A DNA stretch of 64,000 nt from Przewalskia tangutica (taxonomy: Eukaryota > Streptophyta > Magnoliopsida > Solanales > Solanaceae): positions 49,923,142 to 49,987,141 of the forward strand of contig CM056733.1 of the NCBI GenBank assembly GCA_029844215.1, read 5' to 3'. A model generated the notes under the pieces. The model searched no databases. It saw only the letters and a program-made list of their open reading frames with translations, and was not told the DNA's origin. The position numbers and the translations under genes were made by a program. The first letter of the stretch is position 1. Each line of letters opens with the position of its first letter. Of the stretch, positions 25,301-40,300 are shown piece by piece.

Positions 25301-28300
25301 CAATCGCCACAAGTGTGCATAGAATACTATAATTAGGGCTCAATGTAAATAATGTAGAATTCACAATTCAATACTCCCTCCGTCCCAATTTATGTGCATG
25401 TAGTTTGACTGGCACGGAGTTTCAGAAATAAAAGAAAACTTTTGAATCTTCTGGTCTGAAACAAAGATATTTGTGTGGTTATAAATCATCTCGTTAAGCG
25501 TAAAAGGTAAAGTTTAAAGTTAAATTGTTGTCAGGAAATGTGTCATTCTTGGGACCGACTAAAAAGGAAAGTGTGTCATATAAATTGGAACAGAGGGAGT
25601 AATATTTTCTCCCATGCTTTTATTTCTCACATGGTATCAAAGTGGGACCTATCTCAATTCTCGTTTCCTGATGTTGGGCCCTCATCTTTTTTCTTGGGAT
25701 GGGGTGAGTGGAAGAGGGGATTATAATTTTGTTAACTCTCGCTTAGCCCCATAAATGACACTTTCACCTCAATAAACCACATCCACTAGATTCTATAAGA
25801 AAAAAATACATCAGGAAATCGTGTTTCTGCCTCAAAAATATGTAGTCTAAGGGAAATTATTTTGTACTGTCGTGTCTTTTCATCTTATATTAGCATACAA
25901 ACACAGCAATGTAAGAGGGAAAGAAAAAAAACAAGAATACATTAGGATAGAGGTTGGTGCGTGTTGAAAATATGCAATCCGGTGCAACTTTTTCCCTCTT
26001 TTAAACTCTTCCTTTCCTTTCTTTCTTTCTTACCTTCCTTCTCTTGTCAAATAAGAATCCTAAAATTCTAGCAACAAAGGACAGAGAAATGTAAATGACT
26101 CTTGCCGTTGATTGGAAAAAGTAGGTGGAACAATATTTGAGTTAATAGGGCTATTCTAGTAACGATGCCAGAAGCCGGTTTCGCAATTTTAGAAGACGAC
26201 TGGGAAACAGTACAAATATTCTAGAGGAATTATGAAATAATGAATAGTTGAGTTAGCTTGAGGGCTAACAGAAATAGAAGAATACTTAAGGACGCTCATT
26301 GAAGGACTCATGATTGTTTAAGACTTATCAAGTTATCCTTTTTACCTCAACCCTAACATGATTATAGAGCACAACTAATAAACGTGCCAACAATCACCCA
26401 TATCTGGCTATAATTGCTAACTTTCGAAACTATCATAACTAGCAGTAGCTTCCTTTCTGATGATGACCTGCCAAGAAAGCCTATAAACAGAGCTTACCAA
26501 CAACAAAAAAAGAAAGAACAAAGAGCCCATAATCAGAGACCAGATGGCAACCCCCTCCTCTTTTAGCCCAGTTGTTTCCAGGTTTCTGCACAGGGCAGTC
26601 CCAGATATGAAACGTAATACCCCTGCTTGTCATTTCCCAAAAGAAAATGGATACTTGAGGCATACAAGGCCACTATAAAGATAGAGAACATACCCCTTCG
26701 AAGGAACACATAAGAACAGAACGAGGAATTATCTCCCCTCCTAGCTGCTCCTTTGTAATGAGATTCAAGTCGGGAAGTGAATATATTCTGACACTTATGT
26801 CTGTCCACATTCCAACTGCTGCTATGGGACTGTAGTTTGGATTTTCGCCAATTGGATTTATGTCCAGGCACGAGATGTCATAATCCAACTTGGCATATTT
26901 TACTTCATTCAACACCCCATCACCAATTTCTAGGTATACCAGATGGCCACCCCCAGTAGCCAACAGTACCTGTAAAAGAAAAAAAAAAGCAGCAGATGAG
27001 CTAATCGGCAAAAGAGTGGAGAGACAAAGGCTTGCAACTAAATAAGGTAAAGCATGACCCCGAAAAAAGGAAAAGAAACTTTAGCTTTCAACAAACATCC
27101 TAAGGTGTCTGTGGTTGCCACAATAAAAAAGCCCTGGTGAATTGTGAATTGGTTCTAAATTGAGTAATCTAAAATATCATCCTTTTATTTTATAATTTCT
27201 TATCTATTTCTGTTTCTGAATTTAATTAAAGAAAAAAGAAATTCCAAAAACTTTATTAAGTGATTTTACTATTTAAGTCTTTCAAATTCTCCATAACTTC
27301 ACAAAGTAGTATTCATTTACTCAAGGTTTCATAAACTATATTACTGAGAGATCTAAAGCAGCCTATCTCTGGCAAATTATGTTTTATATTGTGAAACAAA
27401 TCATAACTCTCTCTTGTTACACAAACTTAAGTGGTCTATGCATTAGATAAGATTCTGCAGGTCCTTATATAGATTTAATTTTAAATCTGGAAACTGTGTC
27501 ACCCAGTTTGCCTTATATAATACTCCCTCCGTCCCTCCGTCCCTCCGTCCCAATTTATGTGATATAGTTTGACTAGGCACGGAGTTTAAGAAAGAAGGAA
27601 TACTTTTGAAACTTGTGGTCTAAAATGAGCCATAGATAAATTTGTGTGGTTGTAAATCATTTCATTAAGGGTAAAAGATGAAGTTTTAAGTTAAATTATT
27701 TCTAAATTTAGAAATGTATCATTCTTTTCGGGACAGACTAAAATGGAAAGTGTATCACATAAATTGGGACAGAGGGAGTAACTCCTACAGATAGAAAAAA
27801 TATATACAAAAGAATTTATACGTTCCTTCTACAGTAAAGGAAATTAGCAAAAAAACAGAATCACCAGTCCCCTCTACTTGACCAAGTTCTAGATGAAAAA
27901 AGAACACGGTAAGTTTGCACATGTATTTAGACGGTTACTCCCTCCGTTCCATTTTATGTGTCTTACATTCCATTTTAAGTTTTCCAATTTCAAAATTCTA
28001 TATAGCAAGTTTAAGACCCCAAAATTTAAAGGACTACAAACATCTTTAATTTAAACCCACGAGATACAAAAACCCCGTTTGTTTCTTAAATTCCGTGCCC
28101 AGTTGACACTTAAGTTGGGACGGAGGAGTAATATTTTGCATTTGTATGCTCCGCTTATTATGTGGAACTACATATGGATGCCTTTCTATCTTTTTTTTAT
28201 ATATTCAGTAACTAGTATCTATTCTTTTATCTTTTAATCTATGATATTGATGGAAGATGATACCACCTTGCATTTCTTGGGCAGCTTGGAAGGACAAAAA

Positions 28301-31300
28301 TAGCAGATGTTTTGAAGACCAAAAGTCAGTTGTTTTTTGCTAAATCCAGATATAGAAGGGTAGTCACAAATATGAAGGAGAAAAGAGGTCAAGGAAATTG
28401 GGTTTTTCCCAGAGTCCACAAAAGAATCCATAACATCAACTTAAAAAGGCAATAACTATTAACTTTCTCCTTCTCTAAGTCAAATTAATGGTTATTGTAA
28501 TGAAAACTAATCACGAAAATCAGTAATATCTGCGGGAAATATACTTCCGTTCAGTTGGTATACAAAAAGCTCACTGTTTAAAGCAGCAACTTAGTACCAA
28601 CAAAGAAAATGAGACTTGTGTGCCAAGAAATAAGATCTGGAAACTAGATAACTAAAAATATGCATAGTTGTGGATTGGAATCTGTATCCAATCGCCACAA
28701 GTGTATAACAACTAACAGAATCTGTCATTTTCATAGTTAGTTTTTCTATCTTGTTTTTGGAGGCAGAAAAACTTCACAACCATGTTATATAAAGCTACTC
28801 AACATTTTTCTAAAATTAATTATCAACAGGCTGTAGCCCGTCTCAAGCTGTTATCAAGTCCTGAATAAATGCAAGAGGTAAACCTGAGTGGGATTAGCAG
28901 TTGCAACATTGACTGAGTAGCCGTCTGGAGCAAACCATTCGTTTTTCAGATCTCTAGAGATAGAACTGATCAATCTAACAGAGTTTGAAGTAACCTGCAT
29001 GGCAATTTATGCGCAGTACAGATTATTAAATAGAATTCAGCCAGAAATACAATGGAGCTTGCTGCAGATGGTTAATGACTATACCCTAAGCAATCAGTGT
29101 ACCATCTACTCACTAGTCTACCATAGTAATGCAGAGAGAGAGAAAGGTAAAGGAAGATTCTGGTTTCTCAATTTTAACTGTATGAACCCGAATAGGGACA
29201 TAATAGGTGTAACAAGGAAGTAACAGTGATTGACAACTCAAATATGACCGCGCAAAACCAATTATATTTGTTCCAATTATATTTGTTCCAGCAAAGACTG
29301 TCTCTCTCCCATCCAACAAAAGAACATAATAGCAAAACACGATGCCTTGTAACTTAATAAAGATGTAAAAGATGATACATATATGAACTTCGACAAAACT
29401 TAGCCACGGAAGCTGACAACTTATCTAACAAAAGAAAGATGATACTGAAGGAAGATGCTTCTGTACTAATATTTTCTCATTTCCAGCTTTTGTGATTTTG
29501 ATATAATATCATAGTGCGAACTCGACAAATCTTCAACACTATCGGTTACAGTACGCACATAACAAACCAGAAAGAGTACCAACAAGTACTAGTAGAGACC
29601 ATTGAAGTCTAGAGAAGGAAAGAAGTAGTTGCAGAATGTAATCGACAAGACTTTTTGTATAACCTATTATCTGTATGGACAAGAAATCATCTTCCAGCAG
29701 ATGGCTACTAAAAATTTACAATTTGTAATCTACTTCTGAGTATCTCATACTTGAAAAATCAACACCAAATAATACTAAAAGAAAAGGTTAGAAGGGAGGG
29801 AACAAAACCCAAAAGAGATGGTGGAGGATTATACCATCTTGCATCTGGTGGACTGTGTGGAGGGAGAGAAATGATAGATGTTTTGAAGATAGATCCAATT
29901 CCATCCAGAAAGTTAAATGGAATTGTATTCTTTTATTTTCTTGGTGTAAACAACAATGAAAAGAGGATGCAGATCAAATTGTAGAATTTTTAGGAGCTCT
30001 GTAATTTTTTTAGAGGTAGCCAGTATATCATTAATGCTGAAGAATACAACTTTACCAGTTTAAAAAAAAGGTTAGAACATACCAATTCCACGTAGACCTA
30101 AAGTATATAATCCCCAAACAGATCTATATTATCTAATCAGAATTTTGATCTAATCATAAATGTGTCTCATATTCAATACCTGGAGGTAGATAAGACTCTT
30201 ATCTGTAGGATTGTAATGAAAACCATAAAGACCTAAAAAGTGCAATCAGTGGTAGGATGTCTTTTTTATTTCTTTTGATAAGGTAAAGGTAGTGGTAGGA
30301 TAAGTCATGCTGCCCACATTCAGTGTGAAAGAGCCGGTCTTCTTATTTATTAAAATTCCTTCCTTCCAATTTTGTCATACCAAGTCAATTAAGCTCTTAA
30401 AACAGCTTGCCAATCCTTCTCATTTGGCAGAATCTTTCATCAGTAGTAGCGAGTAGCTGATTATTCCATATTGTCCTCATCCCGCCAGTGGGAGAAAGTC
30501 AAGGAGATTGATAGAATAAGAAAATCTAGTTCTATTTATGCCTCACATTTTTATTCATACAGTTACATTGTTCAGAGTGGCATACACTGAACACTTGCAA
30601 ACAAACATCTAGCTGATAGACTGACAGATTAAAATACTTCTTATTATTACGCTCGGAAAAAATTCTACTCAACACAGGGCATACCTGTACAAGCTGATTA
30701 TATACAGCATCATGACAAAACAATGTCTGGACTTGAGAATCGAAGCCTTCTATCTCAGTTTCTTCCAGCTCATCCTCAAGGTTCATAGCCAAAACGCGAG
30801 TCTCACTAATGAAGCTAACAACCAAGAATGTGTCATACGGATCATCAGTAGCTGATCTAAGAGACCACATTCCTTTGATCCCTTGTAGTTCCACAGCCGC
30901 CTACAAGAGTAGGGCATATAGATAAAGTTATTGTAGCCATATGAATACATAATAAGAATTCACTCAAAATAATTTAGATGACAAGACCTGTTCATTTATG
31001 CCAATTCCATTTCGAACAATACGAAGCGATCCATCCTTGTAGGCTCCAGAGCAAGTCACAACCTGACCTTGACCTTGCCTCTCCAGGTCAACAACACAGA
31101 AGTCCACAATTGGTCCCAAATTGACATATCTCTCTAGAACCTCCACATAAGAACCTTTGTTGTCGGGCTGGAGATTGAGCTTTACGAGCTGAACGTGAAT
31201 TAAAAAATATTAGAACTGTGAAAAATGGAACATGTGATATGAAGCACCAAAGGGAAGAGGCAACCGAAATTTAAAAACCTCAAAGTCCAATGAATCAAAT

Positions 31301-34300
31301 TCTACATGCCAATTGGTAATCAAGGATGCCATTTTTAATCTCAGATTAGTGGTAAATCATTATACATGCAAATTTGGCGAGAAATAAAGCACAATGGAAG
31401 GAAACTATTTCAAAAGATCTACAATCTTTAGAATCTCATACAGACTTGGTGAAAAGACAAGCACAATGGAAGAAAAATGTCAATATACATGATATCGACC
31501 AGTCGGGATTAAGGGCTATTGTCGTTTAGTCGGTACAGTAACATTTATCCATGATTTGATAGGAGCAGCTTTAATCATGTTGAGGGAGTTCTATGCTAGT
31601 AGAAACCTAGCGAGCTTCTAGGGTTAAAAGGACCTAAATAATTTAATATTGGACAGTGAGGCGTATAAATTGAACATGGACAGTGATGACTTAGGTAACA
31701 GCCCCAACTAGCTTGGGATTGAGGATTAGTAGTAGTTGTATGTAACCTATCTCACTGAAAAGCACAATTATAATGCAATTCAGAGAATACATTTATAGCA
31801 AAAGGTACATATTCCTTTTAAAACCACAAGATGCAACAAGCAATGGCACTTAGGTACAAAATTTCAAATTAGCTTAAATTTTAAATCAACAGTTTAAAGT
31901 ACCTGCGAATCTCCGTAGCTTGATCCAATGAAGACAAAAGCATTGTCTAGGTATGACATTGTTGATGCAATAGAAGTTTCTCCCAGTAGCTCAATTTTGA
32001 GTCCGGTAACTCTGGAAAAATCAGATTAATAATCCACATTAAACATTTAATTCCAGCAACAAGGCAAAGGTACACGAGAGCATTTCATTCCAGCAACTCA
32101 GGGAAGGTGGAAATGACTTGGTCCAGAAAAAGCTGACGCACTTCTCCTTTTCATGAGTGATTACTAGTAGATGAAGAAGCCCATTATGATCCCCAAGCAA
32201 ATATCGAGAACCATCAGCATCAACCCGCCCATATGCTCTTGTGATAGACTTGAAAGAACAAATAAAGCATTTGTAAGATATCTCATTCATGTATTTAATT
32301 GACAACATCTTTGATAAAATTTAGTTAAAAGCTTTTAAAAGGCTTATTCAAGTCGAAGAGGCTGGCGGGGGTGGTTGTACAAGACACTAAGAAAATTAGT
32401 AAGTTGTACATGTGCTTACAGGTCTAATTGGGATAGCCTTAAAAGCTGAAGCGCTGCAATAAACGATGGTTTCTTCTCCAATAATCAGTACACCACACAG
32501 TGGCGGAGGTACTGGTATTAGCAAAGAAGCTCCATTATCGAGATTATTCTGCGCCCATGGCCCTTCAATAAAATCTTTATCCTTCAAGGACACCTCATAT
32601 GTTTTGACATGTCGGGCGTCCTTGTTATCCTGCCAATCAATATAAAAGGTTCATAACTAGTATAAGAATGAAGTAATTTAAACACACAAAGAAGACAACA
32701 CTATGGCAGTTGTGCAGATGAATCCCTTTGGTGGGTTTAGACCCCCTCCCCCTCCATATTTTTTTAAAGAAGTGCATAACGTCATTCTATAACTAAGTGC
32801 TAGAAACAGATCCAAAAATGTAAGGCGCCAATCAAATTCCCCATCTCGAAAGACACTACCATAATTAGAAAGAATGAAAATTGTTAATTACACACTATGT
32901 CCATTTTTAGAATCACAGACCTGATATAGAACAACAATTGTAGGCTTTGGGCAACCATACAAGAATTTAATATCCAAAACTTGAAGCTCCTCAAGCCTGA
33001 ATAAAAACCCACAAAATAATGAACTATCAGTCAAAGAAGAATAGCTCCCATGAATAACAACATGAGATCCCTCGTGAAACAGATTCAGACCTATTCAGCT
33101 ATCCTCCTACATCAAGTGTAGGATACACTTCTTAGGAGCATAATTCAGATAAACAATCACTACCAAGAGACATGTAGGTAGATTGAAACACAAAATGAGG
33201 TCACATCATGTGTAATATAGCCCTTCCCAAGAACGAGCCATAGGAAATGATCCAATCCAGAAGGAATTTCACTTTCTTAGTTAGGAAAACTTAAAGAAAG
33301 AGAACATGAAGTGCAGCAATAAATATCCAAAATATGAAAAAAAAGCAGTTCAGTAATCCTTGTAAGTTTTCATCTACATCATCAAGTTAATAAGGCTACA
33401 GGAAAAAAAAGAATGAAAACAAATGAATTTTGGACTGCCAGCACAGACTGGAAAGATCGCTATGAATTGATCTGCTAAAGGTCAATGAACAATTGGTCTC
33501 TACATGTTGACTTGCTTTTTTTAAGCAAAACCACCAACAGATTGGTGGGAATTTATTAAAATAAAGGAATCTTTACAAATCAACAAAAACTGGTTGATTA
33601 AAACAAAGACAGAAATTGGAAAAAGAAAGAAACCAGTAACAATGCTGAAAACCAATTTACTCCCTCCGTCCCAATTTTTGTGGCATCATTTGACTTGGCA
33701 CGGAGTTTAAGAAAGAAATGAAGACTTCTGAAATGTGGTCCAGAACAAGCCTTGTATAAATGTGTGGTTGTAAATCATCTCATAAAGTTAAATTGTTTCT
33801 AAATATAGAAAGGTGACATTCTTTTTGGGACAGACCAAAAAGGAAATGATGCTACATAAATTGGAACAGAGGGAGTACATGACAGGAATCTAGTAACTAC
33901 AGTTCCAAAGGCCTTGAGTTGATGCCATCTTTCACACCTTCAAGTCTCACAAGGTGGAATGGATCAAAATCCAGTGAAGACATCTTCAGGCTGATTTGGA
34001 TGCAGTAGTGTTTTCCTGACTGAAATCAGCATCAGCATATTCCAGTAGCTACTGCATTGTGCCATGTTGAAAGGTAGGCTATAGAAGTAAGTTAGTACTT
34101 TTTAGAATTCTGTACGAGGGGATGAGCATGTAACACACTAATACCACCCTTGTACAGTTTCCTGCAAGGCATTAACTAATTCTAGTCATAACAGAATGAT
34201 CAATGGCCATCAGAAACTGCTTCTGCAGAACTTAAACCTGCAGCTTTACAAGTTGACTTGCTGAGGTCATGACCAGGAATATCTTTTGATACCTATGATT

Positions 34301-37300
34301 TTCAGGCAAACTCGCACTCACCTTTCCACCCGATACCTGCTACTTCCCACCAAGGCAGGTGCCAGCCTACGACAGCATAACTTTGCCGAACAAAGCCTTA
34401 AGAAATCATCTTTTTATACGATGGTGGTCTGGGCTAAGTTGTGCGGACCTCGACTATTCCACCTGGTCCCTGCTACCGCCCACCATGGTGCCTACTACCT
34501 CATGGTTCTCTTCATTAACCACTAGGCCACGTCCTTAGGTGCAGAAATCACCTACTTTTTTGTCTCTTTAGAAATTTAAACCCTTGTCTCCTATGATTTA
34601 CACTAACTCACCGCTTGGAGTGTGGTCCTTACTTGGATTCTTGTCGCATCCTAAGCATTGATCTCATGTTTTAAAAACAGATTTCACTATGGTTCTTTTT
34701 TCTTTGTTTGCTCCTAGAAATATATCATCCATGCACCCTCCTATCAATCACAAGCCCATTATAATTTAATGATAGAGAGGCGCATTTAGCAATTAGGCAG
34801 GTAGATACTGAGTACACGAAATGGTCCAGGTCAAGAAAAGTAAACTGGCTCACTGGCTAGAGAATATTTAGTAACATATAGAGGATGTTACTTAATTCTA
34901 GGAGAAAATTGCATCGAGTATTTTCACAATCTTGTAAAGATAGATCCGAGGATACCTGATGTTAAAAGCTTCCTTCAGTTGGCCTTTGTTATCAAATGGA
35001 ATAACCTGTTGACAATGAAGTCCATGTGAATTTTTTGCAAACATAAAGATGCCACCACAAAAGCTAATTCAGTAAACATTACACATTACACCTATGAAAC
35101 GAAGACCAAGAAGCCAATTTTTTGAGTGTCCTAAGATGATACCTTAAATAGTCCATCATAAAGATGCAACCCGATCAATCTGCAGTCTGGATCGATTATA
35201 CCAATCTACAAAAAGAGAAAAAAAGGGTAAGCGGCAAACATAAAATAGGGCATTGAACATGTTAGAATAGGATTTATATATAGTTGAAAAGGATTGAGAT
35301 GTAATATCTATAAATAGGACTCAATGTAATAATGTAGATACACAATTCAATAATATATTTTTCTTCTATAATTTCTCACATGGTATCAGAGCATAGGTGA
35401 GAAACATCGGGGAAATAAATTTAGGTCAAGACAGCCATTGTGCATCAAATTTCAGCGGCTTCTAGATCTGATTTGCGTAAATACCACTTTTGGTCAGTGT
35501 TGTGCGAAAAACCAACACCACCACGAGGTTCCCCATCCTTCGGCGACCAAACTCCAACCAATCGTACCGGCAGAAGACCTGCCACACACCGTCACGCGCC
35601 GCCTGATGTTGCGTCACCGTGGCGAGTCAGCTCCGAGGGCCTTTCCGGTCACTTTTTTAACTGATTTTTTTCTAGTGAGGTCGCCTTAGAATTCCAACTA
35701 AACCCCATCAATTTTTTTAGATTCCGATCACCAGATCTATTTCGGCGCCGACAACCCCTTTTATGGCGTCGGTAGTGATTTGTTTCGACAAAATATTTTC
35801 CAAGTTGGCTCATCTCTCCATTTCGAGCCTACCCATCCAGTTTGTTCCTGATTCCGACTACCTTTAGTTTTTTCAGCAAGTTTCCGGTGACGGTTTGCTG
35901 CAGTTCTGGATTCCAATTTCTAAGCATCATCAACCTCTTTTTGATCAGATTTCTTAAAGTTTTTAAACCATGTCTTTCGAATGTGATGTTTTTAATCCCA
36001 AAAACACGGAAATAGGAACTTCAAGCCCTATGATTACTTCTGAACCATTAATGGGAAGTTCAGACTATTTAGCGTGGGCTTCCTCGGTTGAGTTGTGGTT
36101 CAAGGTCAAGGTGTTCCAGATCACTTAACGCAAAAGACTATTTATTGTGATTAATGAAAAAGCAAAGGCTAGTGAGACAGAAAAGACCAAAGCACAGTGA
36201 GAGAGTTGTCGCTCAAGTGGCGATCTATTGATCCCAAGTTGATGCCCTTGTTTCGTTGCTTCCAGACATGTTATTCAGTTTGGGAAAAGACTCGAGCATT
36301 ATACACTAATGACATATCTCGATTTTATGATGTGATATCTCGGATGACCAACTTAAAGAAACAGGAATCATATGTCTACTTACTTGGACAGGTATAGGCA
36401 GTCATGGAGGAATTTGAACAATTGATGCCAGTCACTACGAACGTTGAAAAACAACAAGAGCAAAGACAAATATTGTTTCTAGTTCTTACACTTGCTAGAC
36501 TTACTACTGATCTTGATTCGGTGCGTGATCAGATTTTGACTAGTCCTACGGTTCCTACAATTAATGAACTATTTTCTTGTTTTCGTCGTCTTACTGCGCC
36601 TCCTAATCTTTCATCACTCTGTTCTCGCATCTCAAACCATAGAGAATCGAACATCTCAATCTATGGATAATCGACGAGGAGGAGGTCGTTTTGGAAAATC
36701 TCAAACTAAGTGTAGTTATTGTCATAACTTTAGACACACTAGCGAGGTATGTCGTGCTCTACATGGCCCACTACCCAATGATGTTCAGTGTAGTCATTGT
36801 CATAAGTTTGGACACACTCGTGATGTATGTCGTGTTCTGCATGGTCAACCACCCAACAATGCAACAATGCTCATGTTGCTCAGACTGACACCACAGGAAA
36901 TCTGAGGCATTTATCTGAAGGAGAATACAATGAGTACCTTCATTATCAAGCAAGTAAGCAGACGTCTCCACAAGTAGCCACGAATTCTCAGCATAATACT
37001 TATGTTGCTGGTAATTCCTTCGCTTGTGCTTCACAGTCTAGTATCTGTCCATCGTGGGTCGTTGACTCAGGCGCTTCTGATAATAAATTACTTTTATCAA
37101 ATATTATTTATTCACAGTCCCTTCCTCCGGTTACTTTAGCCAATGAGATCCAAACAAAACCAAAAGGGGTTGGACAAGCTAATCCCCTATCTTCGGTCAC
37201 TCTAAACTTCGTTCTTTGTCCCTGTAGTCCTTTTAATCTTGCATGTGAGCCCTAAATTGTGTCATAATATTTCTTGATAATTCTTTTGTTATGCAGGACC

Positions 37301-40300
37301 GCAGTACGGGACAGGTGATTGATGCAGGATATGAATCACAAGGTCTCTACTATCTTACCTCTCCTAGTTCCTACACAGCATACTCCATTACAGATCCTCC
37401 ACGCTTGATCCATAAACGATTGGGATATCCGAGCCTGTTCAACCTACAAAAGATGGTACCTAATTTGTGTAGTCTGTCCAAATTAGATTGTGAGTCGTGT
37501 CAACTTGTGAAATACACTCGCACTACCTTTCCACGTAGTGTAGAGAATCGTGTAGAGTCTATTTTTTCAATAGTTCATTCTGATAATTGGGGTCCTAGAA
37601 GAGTCCGCACCTTTAGGATTTTGTTAGATTCATTGATGATTTTTCCGAATGTACTTGGTTATTCTTAATGAAAGATCGTTCTGAGTTGTTCTCTATATTC
37701 AAGAGTTTTTGTGCTAAAATACAAAATCAATTTGGTGTTTCTATTCGTACTTCGTAGTGATAATGACTCATCAAGGAATTATTCATCAAACATCTTGTTT
37801 GTACACCGCTGAGCAGAACGCGGTAGAAGGAAGAATAGGCATCACGTTGAGACTGCTCACACTCTTCTCATTGAATCTCATGTTTCGCTGCGCTTTTGGA
37901 GCGATGTAGTCCTTACAGCTTGTCATTTAATTAATCGAATGCCCTCATCATCTATTCAGAATCAGATTTCATAGTATATCCTCAGTCATCTCTATACTCT
38001 CTTCCTCCTCGTGTGTTTGGGAGCACATGTTTTGTGCATATCCTAGCTTTAGGAATAGATAAATTAGCCTCTCGCTCTTTTAAATGTGCCTTTCTTAGTT
38101 ATTCTCGAGTTCAAAAGGGATATCGTTGCTTCTCACCTGATCTCCGTCGATATCTTATGTATGCCAATGTCACATTTTTTTTAATCTCAACTTTACTTTA
38201 GGTCTCCTTCTGATCATCCTGATATCTCTGAGGTCTTACTTATACCTCAGGTTTTATCTACATCGATCTTTGAGGAATCTACAGTTACGTCTACATCTCC
38301 AGTCACATTGCCACCACTTCTGACTTACCATCATCTACCGCTCAAAGATCGACCATATCGTGCTCGGATGATTCATGTCACGTCGACATCGCACTGCACT
38401 CATCGCTTACTTGTCTCCTCACGATCGATCAGACTTCGGAAAGGTAAAAGGTCCACTTGTAATACCAACCCACATTATACTCTTTTAAGTTATTATCGTT
38501 TATCATCATCCCATTACGCCTTTGTGTCATCATTGTCCTATGTCCCCATTCCTAAGTCTAAAGGTGAAGCCCTTTCTCATCCTGGATGGCGACAGGATAT
38601 GATTGACGAGATGACTACTTTACACACGAGTGGTACTTGGAAGCTTGTTCCTCTCCCATCAGGTAAATCTACTATTGGTTGTCGTTGAATTTATGTAGTC
38701 AAAATTGATCCGGACGGCCAAATTGATCGGCTTAAGGCTCGTCTTGTTGCGATGGGTATATACAGATATTTGGACTTGATTACAGTGATACTTTCTCTCC
38801 CGTAGCTAAAATAACATCAGCTCATCTTTTTCTATGCATGGTTGTTGTCCGCCATTGGCCTCTTTATCAGTTGTACATTAAATATGCTTTTCTCCATGGT
38901 GATCTTGAGGAGAAAGTTTATATAGAGCAACCACCCGATCTTATAGCTCAGGGAGAGTCTAATCTAATCTGGTGTGTCGATTGCGTCAGTCACTTTATGA
39001 TCTGAAACAATCTCCTCGAGCCTGATTTGGTAAATTTAGCACAGTAATTAGGAGTTTGGTATGACCCGCAGTGAAGCAAATCATTCGGTGTTTTTATCGA
39101 CATTTTGCTCTTGATATAAGTATTTATTTGGTGGTTTATGTTGACGATATCGTAATAACTAGCAATGATAAAGATGGTATCACTAATTTAAAGCAACATC
39201 TCTTTCAGCATTTCCAAACTAAGGATCTCGGCAGACTGAAGTATTTTCTAGGTATTTCCAAATTAAGCATTCTTGAGGAGACTGGAATGATGGGTTGTAA
39301 ACTCATTGACACTCTTATGGATCCGAATGCTAAATTTTGTCAGGATAAGGGGAGCCACTCAGCGATCCTAGAAGATATAGGTGGTTGATTGAAAAGTTAA
39401 ATTATCTCATAGTGACTAGACCTGACATTTCGCTTTACGTGAGTGTTGTAAGTCAGTTTATGGATTTTCCTTGTGATAGTCATTGGGATACAGTTATCCG
39501 CATTCTGCGATATATTAAGTCAGCCCCAGGTAAAGGACTACTTCTCGAAGATCGGGGCCATGTGCAAATCATTGGATATACAAACGCTAATTACGCATGA
39601 TTACCCTATGATAGACGTTCTACATTCAGATATTGTGTGCTAATATGAGGTAATTTAGTGTCTTGAAAGAGTAATAAACAAAGTGTTGTTGCTCGATCTA
39701 GTTCTGAATCAGAGTATCGAACAATGACTGTAGCAACTTGTGAGCTAGTTTGTATTAAGCAATTGCTCAGAGAACTAAAATTTGGAGAAATCAGTCAAAT
39801 GAAACGTGTGTATGATAACAAAGCGGCCCTTCATATCACATCAAATCTGGTATTTCATGAGAGGACTAAGCACATTCAGATTGACTGTCACTTTGTCAGG
39901 AAAAAGATACTATCCGAAGATATTGTTACTAAATTTGTAAAGTTGAGTGATCAGCTTGCAGATATTTTCACCACTCAGTCGTCCGCGTATTACATATATC
40001 TGTAACAAGCTCGGTACATATGACTTGTATGCACCAGTTTGAGGGGGAGTGTTAGAATAGGAATATGAATAAGATTTATATATAGTATCCTACATGAAAA
40101 ATGATTTGAGATATAATATTTATAAATAGGATTCAATGTAATAATGTAGATACACAATTCAATAATATATTTCTCCCATAATTTTTCACAGAACACAATA
40201 CAGAATATCATTGACCAATTGAGAAATAAAAAAAATATAATATCAGTTTATTCCTCTAAATTACAATAAAATTTAAGGGCAACTCAAAAAATAATACCTG

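Larger units (their letters stand above)
35260..40190 (+). mobile_element. Complete Ty1/copia element in DDB1 intron 5
   Basis: Plus-strand element of 4,931 bp, antisense to DDB1. 5' LTR 35260-35380 (121 bp), primer-binding site TGGTATCAGAGC at 35381-35392 with no spacer, polypurine tract TTTGAGGGGGAG at 40038-40049, 3' LTR 40050-40190 (141 bp), perfect GAACA duplication. The LTRs are unusually short and differ by a 20-bp indel near their start plus substitutions, so the insertion is not recent. It lies between exons 5 and 6 without touching either splice site. Confidence 0.95.

Noticed and set aside
35438..35689. ORFs just after the copia primer site as an extra gene
   Set aside because: This is the untranslated leader of the copia element; gag-like sequence begins near 35970.
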